Below, in pieces: positions 35,087 to 46,924 of a stretch of DNA of 64,000 nucleotides (its first letter is position 1; every line of letters begins with the position of its first letter). Below the pieces are notes generated by a model, which saw only the letters and a program-made list of their open reading frames with translations, did no database searches and was not told the origin of the DNA. A program made the position numbers and the translations under genes. This DNA comes from Plantago major (taxonomy: Eukaryota; Streptophyta; Magnoliopsida; Lamiales; Plantaginaceae), in NCBI GenBank assembly GCA_026545765.1, contig CM048840.1, positions 18,604,765 to 18,668,764 on the forward strand, written 5' to 3'.

Positions 35087-35646
35087 TAGATGTTGTTGAA
35101 GTGGATTATATACTCTGAGGACGATACTAAGCTAATCCAAGCTTACAAGATGGAACTTATACAACCTCAGACCATTCCCAATGGTCATGGTGATGGCCGT
35201 GAATAGTGGCATCCGTGAGCCACGACTGAAACGACGATAAAATCTGGAAAAATCATGTACAATGGGTCGTGGCCACGAATAGTGGTTTTTAATAGATGAT
35301 TATTATTATTATTAATTAATTAAATAAATCATTTCATTCACTAAAATAAAATATTAATCTCATATAACTTTATCTACAAAAATTTAAAAATTATTTTTAA
35401 CATATATTTGAATTCGCCGTGACAAGACGAATCTATAGACACCAATCTTGAATACTATTATTAATTACATAAATTTTTTTATTCATTAAAATAAAATATA
35501 AATTTATCGAATAAGATAAAATGAAATAATTCAATTTTAAAATTTAAAAATGACTCATTAAAACACATTATAAATAATTAACGTAGCATCAAGCGTTCAA
35601 AAAGATACTCATTTTGAATAGTTTAGCATCAAACATTCTGGACAAA

Positions 35647-35649
<3 letters not shown>

Positions 35650-35699
<50 letters not shown>
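35650..35699. repeat. (AT)n microsatellite
   Basis: Twenty-five AT units. Copy 1 has a much shorter tract at the matching place (about 31160-31190). Confidence 0.95.
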
Positions 35700-35701
<2 letters not shown>

Positions 35702-36837
35702 ATTCGACCATAGAATTTGTGCACTTTCGATTATTTTGGGCACTTTCGTATATTTTTCTACTATATTCTAAAGTTAATGGTTTACTTTGAAGCACACATG
35801 ATCTGCATGTGCATAAATAATACTTCGAGCGATTTCTAATTACTTTGACATTTTCTAATACAGAATTAATGTAAAAATAAATTCATTTTAAATTGTATTG
35901 AATCTGTACGTTTCTTTTTATTTTTGAATTTAGGTTTTGACTTTTCTCTAAATACTTATGTATGAAAGATAATGAATAGTAGTTGGAGATCGTGAATAAA
36001 GTAGAAGAGATGAAAAGGTAAAGAATAAAGTAATCAATTAATTTTTAATTTTTAGGCATGTGAAGATAAGATCTATCCATATATTACAAAGACCAGATTT
36101 TATTATCAATTCTAGCTATAGTACTTTGGCCTCAAATCAATGTGAGAAATTCTTTCATTTTTTTAGATTAAAAAATTAGAAAACAATTATAATCAGGGTA
36201 AATTTATTTTTGATGCCAAGTTAATGCGTATTTGGTTCCGTCACATGTAAAATTTTAATCTAACTTTGGTTACATAATTCTGCCAATGATATTCAACTTT
36301 TGTAACTATTTATAAATGTGATCAATCAAATCTTCTAAATCCCATAATTCCATCAAAATCACCACCCACACACTAATTTTCTTAATGGGCATGAATCCAG
36401 ATAGGAGGACCTTTGGATCTATGCTTGACATAGTCCCTTCAACTGTTCTTCTAAGAATGTTCTATAAATCGTGTACTAGACGTGCTCTTTTCAGTTCCAG
36501 AAGATAGAAGAGACACACGTGAGCTAATTGGTGGTGTGTTGATCTTTACATGTCTATCAACAACATTTTACATGTGAAGACTTTCAACTTCCTTTTCTTT
36601 ATGTATAAGATTCGATCGGTAGGATGAGGTATAAGGTTTCTCTTCTCTACAATCTCTGGCTGGAAGGACTAGTTCTATCCAACCCGAATTTCAACCCCGT
36701 TCAAAATAATGATGTTCAAGTCCGGTCTGGTATACACTCGAACCCGTTCCATACCTTTGTTACAAGACCCGACCGCAACATTTTAGGATTAAGTTAGTAA
36801 AAACTACATTTTTTTTCCCGCGGAAGGGGGGGGGGGT

Positions 36838-37085
36838 CTGCATATACTCTCTAGTGGCAGGGGAAACTCTCTTCGATCTTCTCTCTACTTTCTTAATACA
36901 TAACGGGCTTGGGGATCCGATACGCTCTAGGTGGGGAAACTCTCTTAGATCTTCTCTCTACTTTCCTGATCTCCATAACGAGCGGGGGAGATCAGCTAAT
37001 ACTCTATAAGCGGGGGAAATGTCTTCGATCTTCTTTGTACTTTCTTGATCCCCATGATGGGCCGGGGGAGGGGGGGGGGGGGGTC
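36838..37085. repeat. G-rich minisatellite inside Helitron-like copy 2
   Basis: Same repeat family as at 32240-32530, with ACTCTCTAG, CTCTCTTCGATCTTC and long G runs (for example 37063-37083). Confidence 0.75.
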
Positions 37086-37591
37086 GGAGGGGACGACCGT
37101 ACCATGTGAAATTATGTTCGTAGAATAATAATTTTTGTGTCTTTGGTGGGGTGACGCATACCACCGCGGGGTTGGAAAAAATAACTGTAACATGTGAAAT
37201 TACGTTTGTATAATATTTGTGTGTGGTGGGGTGACCACATATCACCGCGAGATTGTTGGGAACAACCCTATTGATTGTGTTGTATACTTTTGTATTTTAT
37301 TTTGCTTCCGTTTGAGGGATAGATTTTTTTGTAAAAAAACATGTACCTGTTACTAATTAACAAGTCGGGTACGGTAGGACCCTATTTTTACATTTTCTAT
37401 AGTTAACATAAATAAACACTCAATGATATAATTATATTGGATGAAGAATGACTACCGACCGACACCACGACCAACGTTGTCTACAAGGAATTTTGACTAT
37501 CTTATTTTCTCGATTAATTTATTTAATCCTCACATTTCTATTTATTATTAAAAGTAAACTATACCGTGGCATCGTCACGGGTTAGTACTAG

Positions 37592-37603
37592 TGTGTGTGT
37601 GTG

Positions 37604-37677
<74 letters not shown>
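37592..37677. repeat. (GT)n(AT)n microsatellite directly after the copy 2 3' end
   Basis: GT repeats pass into about 40 AT units immediately after CTAG at 37588-37591. The array sits at the junction between two Helitron-like units. Confidence 0.93.
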
Positions 37678-37680
<3 letters not shown>

Positions 37681-38180
37681 AAAGTGGTGACCTATGTCAA
37701 CAAAGAGGCATGCCACATGTGCAAAATTCTATGTTGCATGTCTCTTTGAATTTCATTGAGTTTCATTCACAAAAATAAAGCAAAAGGAAAATAGTAATTT
37801 AGGAAGTGTACAATTTATTTTTTGTATGTTAACTCCATATATAGTTTTTATTAAATCACATATAACTTTGTCATCAAAACATTGAAAAATATTCTGAATA
37901 TATATTTGGATTCATCGCGACAAGACGAATCCATAGACACCAAGCTTATATATCATAGGCAAAATATGATGTGGCATGTCTCTTTGAATTTCATGGAGTT
38001 TAATTCACAAAATTAAAGAAAAAAGAAAATAGTAATTTAGAAGTGTACAATTTATTTTTGGTATGTTAACTTCCTATATAGTTATTATTTAATCACATAT
38101 AACTTTATCAGCAAAACTCTAAAAAATATTATGAACATATATTCGGATTCATCGCGACAAGACGAATCCATAGACACCAA
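37678..38180 (+). repeat. Two tandem Helitron-type modules, about 240 bp each
   Basis: Each module has TCTCTTTGAATTTCAT, then AGTGTACAATTTATTTTT, and ends with CGCGACAAGACGAATCC (near 37915 and 38151). They resemble the modules of the other copies and probably belong to another member of the family. Confidence 0.6.
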
Positions 38181-38520
38181 TCTTATTTATATATTATGTA
38201 CAGCACAATGGTCTAAACCCCACCAGATTCTCAGTCCTGCGTGGAATTTTGTGGAATTAGGCTCTGTTCTCTTCACCTGCAATTCCATTCAGTTCAGATC
38301 AATTCAGTTCAGTTCTGCTTAGTTTATTTTTATACTTGATTCCATTCGCCTGGGATTCGATTCGGATCAATTCATTTAAGAGAACACAAATTTTAATCAG
38401 ATTTATATTTTTATTAGATCTCATATATATATTTATCTACAAAACTCCGGAAAATATTTTCAGCATATATTTGAATTCACCATGACAAGACGAACCGATA
38501 GGCCCCAATCTAGATTATTA

Positions 38521-38774
38521 CTCCCTCCATTTCTATAAAAGTGATACAATTTTCCGTTTTGGGCGTTTCACTAAAAGTGATACAATTTCCATTTATGGAA
38601 ACTACTTACATAATACAATTCATTTTTATCCATACATTTTTTGGGCCCACATGTAATTTTACACTCAATTAATATCTCAAACTCATTCTTAACCACATAC
38701 TTTTGAGGGACCACACATTTTTCATAAAAAACGTGAAAAACAAAATTGTATCACATTTATAGAAATAGAGGGAG
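38521..38774. mobile_element. Stowaway-like MITE
   Basis: The 254-bp element starts CTCCCTCCATTTCTATAAAA and ends with the inverted TATAGAAATAGAGGGAG, flanked by TA (38519-38520 and 38775-38776). The inverted ends stay alignable for over 30 bases. Confidence 0.92.
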
Positions 38775-39130
38775 TATTATTTATTAAATAAATCATTTTA
38801 TTCACTAAAATAAAATATAAATTTATTAAATAAGATAAAATGAAATAATGGAATTTAAAAAATACATTTGTTCGAGATTTTGAGTGGCAGCATATAGTAA
38901 TTGAAAGAGATTGTTATTTGGTGATTTGATGGAGAATTTTATTCCATGAAATTTTGCCAGGTTTAACGTGAGGCTAATGTTTTAGCACATAGATTATCAG
39001 TTGAGTGTTCTTATGATGATGTTGGTTTGGTAGATTTGTATTATCCACCCATGGATTGTTTCGATTTAACTTATTTGATCTCCCTATTTCTATTTATTAT
39101 TAAACGTAAACTATATCGTAGCATCATCAC

Positions 39131-40030
39131 AAAAAAAATTATGGAATTAGTTGCATTTTCAGCCAATATATCTTTCATTGTTTATTTTTGTATATATTGG
39201 TTGAAAAAGAAGATATCAATGAACTTTGATGAAATGTTTTCACGGGATTCAGCCAATTGTCTTGATTGCATTATATAGTTTTTATCAAATCTCATATAAA
39301 TTAATATACAAAACTCCAAAAAATATTTTGCACATATATTTAAATTTGTCGTGCCATGACGAATTCATCTAAAAAATTGACTTTATGGCTCACATGTTTT
39401 CATAAAGTCGACTAACAACAATATTATCTACTATAATTGTGTACTTAAATGTAACAATATGCATATTCTCCTTGCGTTGTTATTTTTTTATTTGATATGG
39501 ATCAAGATAAATTTGATGTTTCTATTTTTGACAATAAGCTCCATCAGATGGGGTTGGTGTGGTTGTAAAATATTATTCGGGACATGTTTGACTTGGATAC
39601 GAGGAACATCCTTTATTTGTGATTCTTAATAGGCAGAGGTTGATGCGGAAAAATGAGGAGTCAAATTTTACACTGCACGACTGGGATAAGGAAGAATAAC
39701 CCTGAGCACGTGTTCGTTCTTAACCATCACGTAAATTAGCTGAGTTGGTGTTATCATTGACGAAATGTGGCTAAAGTACCTTGCGACTTAGTAGTAAATA
39801 AAATACATGTGAGTATACGAGCTTTGATTATACTTGAAATGTTTATAGAGATCTCTAAGGTTTAACTTTTATTCCGATTTTATGCTTTTATTTTCACTCT
39901 GTGATTTTAAATTATTTTCACTTCATTTATGAATATAGAAGAATTGTATATGGCCAATCTTAGCTGTTTGGCGTGCCAAGTTCAACATAGACGTTACTTT
40001 AGTTAGATGCAATATGTGAGAATTTATGTA
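39131..40030. other. AT-rich repeat-derived DNA without a recognised gene
   Basis: One degenerate Helitron-type module lies at about 39140-39370 (GTCGTGCCATGACGAATTC). The rest (39370-40030) is not similar to the other copies and has no convincing coding frame. I cannot say what it is. Confidence 0.4.
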
Positions 40031-40059
40031 ATTATATTACTAGGAAGGTAGGTGTACTT

Positions 40060-40295
40060 TTCTTTTCATAAATCATCCATAAGAACTTCAAAGTTAAGCG
40101 TGCTTTTTTAAGAGCAATCTTAGATGGATGACCAATTGGAAAGTCCTTATGTTCACGTACAAGCGAGGACAAAGTGTGCGGGCAAGGACACGTGTTGGTA
40201 TAGTAGGGCCAGACTATCACCCGGAGAGCATTCCATGAGTAACTGCGCCGGCCTAAAGGATTGGGACTCAATCGATTAGTAGTTGGGTCGTTACA
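40060..40295 (+). mobile_element. Cassandra-type TRIM LTR with 5S rRNA-derived promoter
   Basis: The segment AGAACTTCAAAGTTAAGCG continues through the 5S rRNA box A AGTTAAGCGTGCTT (exact, 40092-40105). A box C-like GATGGATGACC (40123-40133) and GGAAAGTCC follow. This order is that of the internal promoter of plant 5S rRNA genes, which Cassandra TRIM elements carry in their LTRs. It is followed by the usual TRIM tail and ends GGGTCGTTACA (40285-40295). It is not a real 5S gene, because the 5' and 3' parts do not match. No second LTR was found, so it may be a solo or truncated LTR; the 5' limit is approximate. Confidence 0.75.
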
Positions 40296-41039
40296 TTTCA
40301 TTACAAAGTGAAAGGAAAACTAAAATTCATTTATATATTAATGATGCCCCCAGTTTTGAAATTCAAAAAAATCATTTCCAGTATTGAAAAAATTAAAAGC
40401 GACTCATTAAAACACATTATAAATAATTAATGTAGAATCAAGCTTTCAAATGAGACTCATTTTAAATAGTTTAGCATCGAACATTCTGGACAGGCTAAAA
40501 TATACTATTATTTTTATTAGCCTCATATATATCCATACGACCATACCATTTGTGCACTTTAAGTTATCCTGGGCATTTCATATATTTTTCTACTATAATT
40601 TAAAGTTGATGGTTTGCTTTGAAGCACGCATGATCCGTATATGCATAAATGCTACTTGGAGCGCTATCTGATTACTAGGACATTTTCTAATACAAAATTA
40701 ATGTAAAAAGAAATATATTTTAAATGGCAATGTAGAATTTAAGTTTTGTTAACTCTCTACGTTTCTTTATTTGATCGGACTCAAGTAATCAATATTACAT
40801 TGTTCCATGAAGCTTAATATATTTTATACCTTCAGATTTCTATGATTTACTGTTCAATATGAATTTTCTTAATAGGCATAAATCCATATAGGAACCCGAA
40901 TTCAACCCCCTTCAAAATAATGATGTCCAGGTCCGGTCTGGCATATACTCGAACCCGTTCCATACATTTGTTACAAAGTCCGACCGCAACATTGTATGAT
41001 TAAGTTAGTAAGAATTACATTTTTTCCATCGGGGGGTTG

Positions 41040-41330
41040 GAGGGGGAGGGGGAGTCTGCATATACTCTCTTCGATTTTCTCTCTACTTTCTTGATCCATA
41101 ACGGGCCTGGGGGCTTTGATACTCCCTAGGTGGGGAAAATCTCTTCAGTCTTCTCTCTACTTTCTTGATCTCCATAACGAGCCCGGGGGGGGGGGGGGAT
41201 ACTCTATAGGCGGGGAAAATGTCTCGCTCCATCACGGGTCTGGGGGGAGGGTGTCTGGCTCTCCAGGCGGGAAACTCTCTTCTATCTTCTTTTCTACTTT
41301 CTTCATCTATAATGGGCCCGGAGGGGGGTT
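41040..41330. repeat. G-rich minisatellite inside Helitron-like copy 3
   Basis: Same family as at 32240-32530 and 36838-37085, with TCTCTCTACTTTCTTGATC and GGGCCTGGGG-type blocks. Confidence 0.7.
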
Positions 41331-41881
41331 GTGGAAAAAAACACCGTACCATGTCAAATTATGTTTGTAGAATAATAATGTTTGTGTCTTTTTGGTAGAG
41401 TGACGCATAACACCGCGGGGTTGTTAGGAACCTGTGGGTTGAAATTAACTACCGTAACATGTGAAATTATGTTTGTAATTTTTTTTTTTGTGTAGTGGGG
41501 TGAACACATACCACCGCGGGGGTTGTTGGGAACAACCATATTGATTGTGTTGTATATTTTTGTATTTTATTTTGCTTCCATTTGAGGGTTACAATTTTTT
41601 AAAAAGCATATACATGTTACTAATTATTAACAGGTCGGGTACAATAAGAAGCTATTTTTATAGTTTCTATATTCATAAATAAACACGCAATGATATAATA
41701 TTGATAAAGAAGAACTACCGTCCGACACCACGATCAACGTACTTCACATACATTTGACTAACTTATTTTATCGATCAATTTATTTTATCATTCCCTTTCT
41801 ATTTATTATAAAAAAAAAAGTAAACAATACCGTGGCATCGCCACGGGTTAGTACTAGTATTATGTAAGCGCAAATTTTGTG

Positions 41882-41897
41882 GAATTAGTTACATTTT
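41882..41897. repeat. Target-site duplication of LINE-B (left copy)
   Basis: GAATTAGTTACATTTT occurs here and at 47068-47083, directly at the two ends of LINE-B. Copies 1 and 2 have this sequence only once at the matching place. Confidence 0.93.
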
Positions 41898-42020
41898 TTT
41901 TTGGAACGAAAGAACTTTTCTTATTGATACCAAAAAACAGAGTACGAACATTTAGGGGCTGACAATAGTGTCCAAGCCCAAATCAACAGTATCGAGGATA
42001 AACTAGTGCAAAAACAAAAA

Positions 42021-45000
42021 CTAACTATGCCATTCTAACAATTGTTGAACTACTGTTGCTGCTTTCCGGCTCCTGCAACGGATTGAAACGATGTGGAGCA
42101 GGGACTGGATGATTCCTTGTATATCAATAGGCCGCTGTTGAAAAATCTTGCCGTTTTGAGCCTCCCAGATGTGATAGAATATCTCAGCCATAAGAGTACG
42201 GAACACCGAGGCCTTGCCTCGTTTGCCTTTCGCAAAACGGAGTATCCAGTTGATTAGCTGGGGCCGAGTCGTAAGGCACGGATGGGGGATCCGCATCCAT
42301 GTCAATCCTCCACACAAAATCACATACGTGCCAGGACAAAGGAAGAATAAATGATCAACAGATTCATCTCCATCACAGAAACTGCATTTGCCATCCGTGG
42401 AGACACCAAAATAAGCTAGTCGGTCCTTTGTCGCCAAACGCTGATGCAACGCCAACCACATGATGAAAAGGGCTTTAGGTCGAGCTTGATTCTGGTCTAT
42501 CACATCACACCATTCCACTTTTGGTGGTCGACCTCGTAGTAGTACATAGATTGCACGAACCGAGAATCTAGGGGCCGATTGCTGGTCGATCCACTCTTGG
42601 GTATCACCTACCCGACTTCGAACTTGGAGGATGGATTTGATGATCGATGAACTACATAGGGGAGCAGACCAATCCTACAGATTTTGATTTTAAATGTAGT
42701 AGCAATGAATCCATTTAACCCACAGCGAATCCGCCTTCATTTGTATTTTCCATAGGAGTTTGGATAGGAGTGCTAGATTCCAGGCATGTAGATCAATAAT
42801 GTTAAGTCCACCACAACACCTCGGAGTACATACTTGAGTCCATGCCACTAAAGCTTTACGGTAATTGCCATCCTTACTACTCCACAAAAAGCTCCGACAG
42901 ATGCGTTGAATATGATCCAACACCGCTTTGGAAAAGGGGAAGACCTGAAGCCAGTAAGAGGTAATGACACTCTTTAACAATTGTTCATGTCCTGCATAAC
43001 TTAATAGTCGAGTTGTCCAATGCTTTATTCTCCCCAGGATACGATCAATTAGTGGCTGATATTGTTGAAAAGTGAGTCGCCGGTGGGACAAGGGTACTCC
43101 CAAATACCGCACCGGAAGCATGCCAAGGCCGAAACCAGATAGAGCTAATATGCGTTCTTTGCTCGCGAGACCCCTCCACAGAACACTTTCGTCTTGCCAA
43201 GATTGGCCCGTAGTCCACAGGAATCAGAGAACCTATGTAGTTGTTGCATCATAAGTTGAACCGATCTCTCATCCCCTCGCATGAAAAGCATTAGATCATC
43301 CGCAAAGCAAAGGTTGGTTATATGCAATTTTTCACACTTTGGATGAAAATTAAAATCCGGGCAACTCTGCAGTGTTTGCAGGCAACGATGCAAATACTCC
43401 ATGATAAGCACAAAAAGGAATGGAGAAAGCGGGTCCCCCTGCCGCAATCCTCTTCGAGCTTTAAGTAGCTTCGACGGGGCACCATTGATAATATACCTAT
43501 ATGACACCGTTGTAACACAACTCATGATCCATCGAACAAACTGTAGTGGGAAGCCGAGTTCTTTCATAATCATCTCCAGAGCACTCCAATCAACAGTATC
43601 ATACGCCTTATGTAAATCCATCTGTACCATACATCGAGGAGAGATGCCCTTCCGGTTATAGCCTTTGACAAGTTCCTGAGCCAGCAGTATATTATCCTGG
43701 ATAACCTTCCCCGGTAAGAAAGCAGACTGGCTTTCGTCCACAATGCTATTTATGACCTTACCTAGTCGAGCAGTAAGCACTTTAGAGATTAATTTGTAGA
43801 TAGTTGTGCAGCATGCAATTGGCCGCATCTCACTTACTCGAGTAGAAGTTGGTGTCTTCGGAATTAGAGTGACCAGAGTGCAATTCAGGGCAGGGTATAA
43901 GGTTGTCGTGTCAAAGAAATCCTCAATCGCTGCATAAACATCCAACCGGACCTGCTGCCATGAGTGCTTAAAGAAGAACGCATTATATCCATCAATCCCT
44001 GGTGCCTTTACGTCTCCAATATCCTTTAGTGCCAGATCAATTTCCTTATGTGTAATAGGCTGTACTAAAAACATTCGATCTTCCTGGCTAAGTCGACAGC
44101 CCGATCGGAGGGCTCCAATATCAACTCCTGCTCGTCTATTTGGAACCGTACCCACTAGTTGGTCATAGAAAGCCAACACCGCATATTCAATGTTTGAGTC
44201 CCTGTGGAGAATCCGTCCATCATCCATCTCTAGTCTATGTATGCCAATCCTGCTGTTCTTTTCCTTAACCTGTGCGTGAAAGAAGGTCGAATTTTCATCC
44301 CCGAGCTTAATCCAATCAGCCTTTGACTTTTGACGTAGCACTTGCTACTCGATGTTAAGCCACTTTTCGAGTTCAAGGGCCTCTTCCCTAATCTACCGGA
44401 TCAGATCGGGGCAGAAACGATTCATTACACGCCTTTCTGAGTCATTGAAGCTCGTGAACTCACCACATGTCAATTCATTGTACATTCTTGGTTAGGCCTC
44501 GCAACACCGGTTGAAGCCTTTTCAATTTAATCCAAATCCTCTCTTGGGGTTGCCATGTCGCAGTCCGTATCCAGGAGATCCGAACTGCAGATTCAAATCC
44601 TGGATCCTGAGTAATGGCATTAATGAATTTGAAGCATCTCTTGGTCGATGGCAGATAGTTTCTAAATCTCAACGGGGAGTGATCAGATACCCCTGGAGCT
44701 AGAACCTCCAACTCAACGTGTGGATTACCCTGGAACCAATCTGCATTACCCAAAGCCCTATCAATGCGGGAATATATAGTACCTTGTTCATGATTATTCG
44801 ACCAAGTGAATTGAGCTCCCACTGTGGGAATTTCAAATAGCCCAACTTCATCCATCATCTCAACCAAATCTCTGTATTCATATTCCATCAAAGGATTCCC
44901 ACCTATGCAATCTTCACCCCTAAGAACATTGTTGAAATCCCCAATGCAAATCCACTTCTCCTGAATACCTACTGCCAAGGTCCGAATATCCTGCCAGAGA

Positions 45001-45350
45001 CGGATCCTAAATTGTAGCTGATTCTGAGCATATATAAAAGTAACCAGTCCTCGATCCTCACCATTCGAATCAAACCAGCGACAATGTAATAGTTGATCCG
45101 TACAACTTAGGAATAAAACCTGAACCCGTGATGGGTCCCAAGAAATCCAAATACGTCCAAGTACATGGGAAGAGTAATTATCCAGAAAGTTCCACCGAGA
45201 TCCCAGTTTCCTTCGTATCTTATCTTTATTTTCCTCTCTAACTCGAGTTTCCAAAAGGCCAACTATGCTTATATTCCAATCCATGAGACGGGAGCCAATC
45301 TCCTTATGTTTAGCCACCTTATTTAGCCCCCTAACATTCCAGGCTAACAT
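42021..45350 (-). pseudogene. LINE-B ORF2, endonuclease-reverse transcriptase (one frameshift and stops)
   Basis: The ATG at 45350 overlaps the ORF1 stop. The endonuclease (45350 to about 44600) is intact, with WNVRGLNK, LLETRV, CIGDFNNV, IYSRIDRALGN and GVSDHSPLR. Frames change near 44475, and TAG stops lie at 44395-44393 and 44347-44345. The reverse transcriptase (about 44330-43150) has KAPGIDGYNAFFFKHSW, MDLHKAYDTVDW, RRGLRQGDPLSPFLF and the catalytic FADD (LCFADDLMLF). Another frame change lies near 43140, and stops lie near 42690-42660. The C-terminal zf-RVT-type region includes CSFCDGDESVDHLFFLCP. ORF2 cannot now make a full-length protein. Confidence 0.92.
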
Positions 45351-46924
45351 TGATCGCGGTTCTGGTCCTCCCCGGAACCAGAACCAATCTCTAAGACAGT
45401 GAATCCATTACGCATAACCAAGCTGGCATTCAATCCATTCCCTTTTCCAAGTTGTGTATCCTGACGACTTGGTGAAGTGCGGCGGCTGCCACTTCCCACC
45501 TGTTCAAGATGTCGGCCAGGTGAAGATAGCCGATTCCGTACAGTTGACCACTCAGGTTGTTCCGGCTGTGGAGCAATAGTAGCAGTAGCCGCGGCAGGAG
45601 CAGTCAAGTCCTGCTCCGCGCTCACACTGCCAGGTACACTAGTAGTAGGGGTCGGGGCAGCAGCTATTTGTCTCCCCGTGGCAACCCACACCTTTCCCGT
45701 ACCATTATGCACACCCGCATGTCTCTCATGTTGTTGTAGCTGTTGTAGCGGACGACCCGGGACCTGCATTCTATGATCACCACAAGCATGCCCTACTTTT
45801 TGACACTTTTGACATAATAGTGGTTTCCACTCATATTCAATTGCCTGTTTGAATTGGTTCCCTTGCCGATCCTTAATCATAATCCATTGCCTTAGTTCCT
45901 GTGTAATATCCACCTCTATGAGAATCCGTGCATAGGAGATCCTTAACTTTTTAGCAGTACATTCATCAGTGAATTTAGGTTCACCAATCACACTAGCAAT
46001 TTTACCCAAGCTTTTGGCTCCCCAGAGATATAATGGTAGATTAGGGAACTTCACCCAAATTTGTGCCATTCTAAGCATATCTTCCTTAAGTTCAAAGTTT
46101 CTGGTCCACGGCCGTAAAATCATAGGTCTACCATAGATGTAATACGGTCCTCCCAATTCCACAACATTCTTATCATCCTCTGATTTAAATCTGATAATGA
46201 AGAAACCTTCTTCATTATAGTATAGGTCAGGGAGAGCAATAAAATTCCACACTTTAAGCATAAAGTTCTTCATAGCATTCATGGAAAGCGAATTATCGGC
46301 GACGTACATAATGAGAGAGTGTTCCCAAAAATCCAATTCCTCCTTTATATCATCATCGTCTATCTCGACTATCACCTCCCCTTCTACAACAGGCGGAGGG
46401 CAGTACTGGATAGTCATCCCACGATCGGGGGCGCGATTACCCCGTATTATATCAATCCAAGGGGATGGGGTAGAGGTTGAAGCTCCAGGCGGCTTTTCTG
46501 GAGCTAAACCATCCCGTAACCCTTCAGTCGTCGTCGATTTTTCACCCACGAAATTAGTCACCGGTACTGCCTCTGCAACTCCATCAATCGATACCACAGA
46601 TTTATTGAATGTATCGTCAAGCCTTGGCAGCAAACCATTCTCTCCCGAAGCACTCAGTCCATCATCAATCATACCAATCTCAGCATCCGGAGTAGCTTTA
46701 TTATTTTCCTCATTCATCTGTCTCTCCGTCTCAGCCGGTTGTTCTTGAAATTGTATCAGATCCAGAGCCGTCGTATCAGAATCGCGCTCCTCCACAATCC
46801 CCGTAGCAGCCGAAGAGGACGGAATTGAGGGAGATCCGGTGGTCACCTGCTGTTTCCTTGGCCTTCCCACTGGTCTCCGGGTCGCCGAGCCATTCAGCGG
46901 CGGCGTTGTCTTCTTACGCGACAT
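45344..46924 (-). CDS. LINE-B ORF1, gag-like nucleic-acid-binding protein (intact)
   Basis: This is an open frame of about 526 residues from the chosen start MSRKKTTPP (46924). That start aligns with LINE-A MPRAKKTSS; an in-frame ATG further upstream at 47041 is less likely. The N-terminus holds RRPVGRPRK, an AT-hook-like core. After an acidic linker comes the DUF4283-type domain (FWEHSLIMYVADNSLSM to WVKFPNLPLYLWGAKSLGKI). A zinc-knuckle-like CQKCQKVGHACGDH follows, then a Gln/Ala/Pro-rich tail ending DQC. The protein probably binds element RNA. The TAG stop overlaps the ORF2 ATG (ATGTTAG). It is the only intact element protein in the window. Confidence 0.88.
   Translation of the reverse strand: MSRKKTTPPLNGSATRRPVGRPRKQQVTTGSPSIPSSSAATGIVEERDSDTTALDLIQFQEQPAETERQMNEENNKATPDAEIGMIDDGLSASGENGLLPRLDDTFNKSVVSIDGVAEAVPVTNFVGEKSTTTEGLRDGLAPEKPPGASTSTPSPWIDIIRGNRAPDRGMTIQYCPPPVVEGEVIVEIDDDDIKEELDFWEHSLIMYVADNSLSMNAMKNFMLKVWNFIALPDLYYNEEGFFIIRFKSEDDKNVVELGGPYYIYGRPMILRPWTRNFELKEDMLRMAQIWVKFPNLPLYLWGAKSLGKIASVIGEPKFTDECTAKKLRISYARILIEVDITQELRQWIMIKDRQGNQFKQAIEYEWKPLLCQKCQKVGHACGDHRMQVPGRPLQQLQQHERHAGVHNGTGKVWVATGRQIAAAPTPTTSVPGSVSAEQDLTAPAAATATIAPQPEQPEWSTVRNRLSSPGRHLEQVGSGSRRTSPSRQDTQLGKGNGLNASLVMRNGFTVLEIGSGSGEDQNRDQC

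Larger units (their letters stand above)
33243..37591 (+). mobile_element. Helitron-like copy 2
   Basis: The copy starts about TCCATATATTATGTAAAG and has three tandem modules of roughly 305 bp (near 33290, 33600 and 33900). A decayed RNase H-like segment (34350-34560), a MITE (34912-35086), an AT microsatellite (35650-35699) and a G-rich minisatellite (36838-37085) follow. It ends with hairpin CCGTGGCATCGTCACGG (37564-37580) and CTAG (37588-37591). From about 30600 onward copy 1 is nearly colinear with it, so the two are close paralogues. No transposition protein is encoded. Confidence 0.72.
38181..41857 (+). mobile_element. Helitron-like copy 3 (composite, interrupted)
   Basis: The start at about 38181 (ATATTATGTACAGCACAATG) matches copies 1 and 2. 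A degenerate 3' end lies near 39105-39130 (TATATCGTAGCATCATCAC), so two elements may be joined here. The right part (from about 40380) is again colinear with copies 1 and 2 and ends with hairpin CCGTGGCATCGCCACGG (41830-41846) and CTAG (41854-41857). A MITE and a 5S-derived TRIM LTR are inserted. Confidence 0.6.

Noticed and set aside
40085..40150. 5S rRNA gene
   Set aside because: Only the internal promoter region matches; the rest of a 5S gene is absent and the context is a TRIM LTR.
40032..40301. Minus-strand frame of 89 residues (MKCNDPTTNRLSPNPLG)
   Set aside because: It runs antisense through the 5S-derived TRIM LTR. Such frames recur in plant genomes because the repeat does, so it is not a gene.
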